From Maribacter stanieri (lineage in GTDB: Bacteria > Bacteroidota > Bacteroidia > Flavobacteriales > Flavobacteriaceae), in NCBI RefSeq assembly GCF_900112245.1, contig NZ_FOYX01000001.1:1413856-1477855 (forward strand): a stretch of DNA of 64,000 nt, given 5' to 3'. How positions within the stretch are numbered: the first letter of the stretch is position 1; each line of letters begins with the position of its first letter. Positions 62,528 through 64,000 of this stretch are shown here, one piece after another. Below the pieces are notes generated by a model. That model was not told where the DNA came from. It saw only the letters and a program-made list of their open reading frames with translations, and made no database searches. A program made the translations under genes and the position numbers.

Positions 62528-62881
62528 ATGAATTTAAATGTTGATACTAGTGAGCAATTAATGCAAGTGGCATTAGATGATTTACTTTTTGATAAATTGA
62601 TGCTCCAAATAGAAAAGGATTTTGTCCTTGCCAATATCCCTTTGGGAATATCTAATGAACTAAACGCAACCCAGTTAATAGTACTTATTAAAGAGAAAGT
62701 ATACTACTTAATGATGGAGCATTTTGCTGAATACCTTAATCTTATGTATATCATTGATATTCCTGAAAAAGAATTCGAAAATATAGAGGTTACAGATACC
62801 GTAGATGTCTCTGGCCAGGTTACTTTCTTAATTCTTAAAAGAGAATATAAAAAGGTATGGTATCGAAATAAATATAAGTAA
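62528..62881 (+). CDS. Hypothetical protein, 117 residues
   Basis: I do not recognise a family. The protein is acidic to neutral, soluble and mostly helical in its first 80 residues (SEQLMQVALDDLLFDKLMLQIEKDF). A beta-like end follows (DVSGQVTFLILKREYKK). No signal peptide or membrane segment is visible. It lies 44 bp after the amidohydrolase and is convergent with the NagX-like gene. Confidence 0.75.
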   Translation: MNLNVDTSEQLMQVALDDLLFDKLMLQIEKDFVLANIPLGISNELNATQLIVLIKEKVYYLMMEHFAEYLNLMYIIDIPEKEFENIEVTDTVDVSGQVTFLILKREYKKVWYRNKYK

Positions 62882-62896
62882 TGCTGAATTTTATAA

Positions 62897-64000
62897 TTAC
62901 ACTTTCACGTAAAACCCTTTTTTATCCATTATGTAGCCAACAAACCAGCAGGTTAGCATAACCCATAAGGCAAATAGTAACGATCCAACATAATCACCTG
63001 CCACGGCAATAAAAACATTGTTTGCAATCCAATTATATAAAGTGGTTCCTTTCATTGAAATTTCAGCTAGACTAATAATGAATAGTTCAGATAATAAATA
63101 AATGAATAAAGTGTTTCTGCCAAACACTTCAAAAAAGTACGTCCATTTTCCAGGTTTAGACATATCTAATAAATAAATCAAAATGGCAATTACAAATATG
63201 TCAATTCCACTTGTAAGTAATACAAACGAGCTAGTCCAAAGTTTTTTATTAAAAGGTAGCGTTAAATCCCAAGCAAATCCTGCAATAATTAAAAGTCCGG
63301 CAATCATTATAAGTTTGGCAATTGTTTCAAAATTTTGCCCGTTTTTCTGAATGAATTTACCAGTAAAATAACCAGCAATAACATTTACAATGGCAGGTAA
63401 AGTGCTTAGTAGGCCTTCTGGGTCAAAAGCAATACCTCCATTGCCATGGTACATGTGGTCAGCGCCAATAAGTGATTTGTCAAGTTTTAAAACTGCATTC
63501 CCGGTTAAGGTTAAGTCTCCAAATGCAAGTAATATTATATGATAGCCAACTAATGCCAATGCACTGAAAATTAAAACACTTCGTGTTTTGAAATAATGAA
63601 GAAGAATAGAAGCTAATAAATAACAAAGGGCGATGCGTTGTAATACGCCAAAAATTCTAGTTTCTGCAATAGGTTTTAGACCACCATCTTCAAAGAAAGG
63701 AAACCAATACATCAAGAAGCCTAATAAGAAAATAATAGAGAAACGTTTAAATATTTTTTTTAAGAAAGCACCGCTTCCCATGGCTTCGTACTTCTTCATA
63801 CTAAAACTCATGGCATTACCAACTACAAACAAAAATGTAGGGAATACTAAATCGGTGAGCGTAAATCCGTTCCAAACGGCATGATTTAAAATTCCAAAAC
63901 TGGTGTCGCCATTGCCTGGTGAATTTACAATTATCATGAGAGCAACATCCATGCCTCTAAAGACATCTAATGATAGATATCTATTTTTTAATTTATTCAT
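62897..64000 (-). CDS. NagX-like acyltransferase-family membrane protein (DUF5009/HGSNAT type)
   Basis: The 367-residue protein starts at the last base of the window (ATG at 64000, MNKLKNRYLSLDVFRGMDVALMIIVN) and looks complete. It has about ten membrane helices. The LSLDVFRGMDVALMIIVNSPG N-terminus is shared with NagX and with the lysosomal heparan N-acetyltransferase family (COG4299). NagX is found in GlcNAc-use operons, but no nag genes are here. The role may be transmembrane acetylation of a sugar. Confidence 0.88.
   Translation of the reverse strand: MNKLKNRYLSLDVFRGMDVALMIIVNSPGNGDTSFGILNHAVWNGFTLTDLVFPTFLFVVGNAMSFSMKKYEAMGSGAFLKKIFKRFSIIFLLGFLMYWFPFFEDGGLKPIAETRIFGVLQRIALCYLLASILLHYFKTRSVLIFSALALVGYHIILLAFGDLTLTGNAVLKLDKSLIGADHMYHGNGGIAFDPEGLLSTLPAIVNVIAGYFTGKFIQKNGQNFETIAKLIMIAGLLIIAGFAWDLTLPFNKKLWTSSFVLLTSGIDIFVIAILIYLLDMSKPGKWTYFFEVFGRNTLFIYLLSELFIISLAEISMKGTTLYNWIANNVFIAVAGDYVGSLLFALWVMLTCWFVGYIMDKKGFYVKV

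Overview
The window is chromosomal DNA from a member of the Bacteroidota, most likely a marine flavobacterium (family Flavobacteriaceae). The evidence is AT-rich sequence, several genes preceded by the Bacteroidota -7 promoter box TAnnTTTG rather than by Shine-Dalgarno sequences, several TTG/GTG starts, TonB-dependent outer-membrane receptors, a TamL/TamB pair, BlaI/M56 pairs, a LytS/LytTR pair and a secreted laminarinase-type GH16. I cannot name the genus from the sequence alone. Nothing looks like a prophage, plasmid or CRISPR locus.

Layout: 1-5.6 kb holds the N-terminal part of a TonB-dependent receptor, a divergent Lrp/AsnC regulator, a Tat-exported Gfo/Idh/MocA oxidoreductase, a small membrane exporter family protein, a hypothetical protein and a candidate ~97-nt small RNA. 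5.6-12.6 kb is a complete histidine-utilisation cluster, hutH-hutI-hutU-hutG, transcribed leftwards with a divergent LysR regulator. A REP-like palindrome and a heptamer tandem repeat sit between hutI and hutU. 12.7-22.8 kb carries a nitroreductase, a DUF456 protein, a BlaI repressor with an M56 peptidase/TonB_C fusion, a TPR protein and a TonB_C-like lipoprotein, ruvC, an S23 four-helix-bundle gene between inverted repeats, hemW and a run of small enzymes and DUF proteins.

22.9-38.3 kb has two ExbD-type proteins, a membrane-anchored MutS-family ATPase, an MG2/plug surface protein, a membrane-bound hydrolase, the tamB-tamL operon headed by an overlooked 37-residue membrane microprotein, a second candidate small RNA and a DUF4407 protein. 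38.4-45.3 kb has a second BlaI/M56 pair with a different operator, PhnA, an M20 dipeptidase, tRNA-Leu(UAG), an alpha/beta-hydrolase-OsmC fusion, DUF427 and a Cys-rich small protein. 45.4-49.7 kb pairs an outer-membrane receptor with a divergent LytS/LytTR system; the gap holds four boxes phased at exactly 21 bp. 49.7-56.5 kb is a small carbohydrate locus: a DUF1593/Sde182-like protein, a transmembrane propeller-HTH regulator and a GH16 lipoprotein whose catalytic domain is interrupted by another domain, with a 12+12 bp palindrome before it. 56.5-57.6 kb looks empty at normal gene-length cut-offs but contains three tiny ORFs. 57.6-64 kb carries waaA, a DegT-type aminotransferase, galE, an exported amidohydrolase, a hypothetical protein and an NagX-like acyltransferase membrane protein.

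The most interesting points are regulatory and small-scale: the phased LytTR-type array, two BlaI/M56 pairs with unlike palindromic operators, the GH16 palindrome and nested domain, two candidate sRNAs and four unlisted small ORFs. I found no single clearly new multi-gene system. All functions are inferred from family motifs read by eye; no database search was run.
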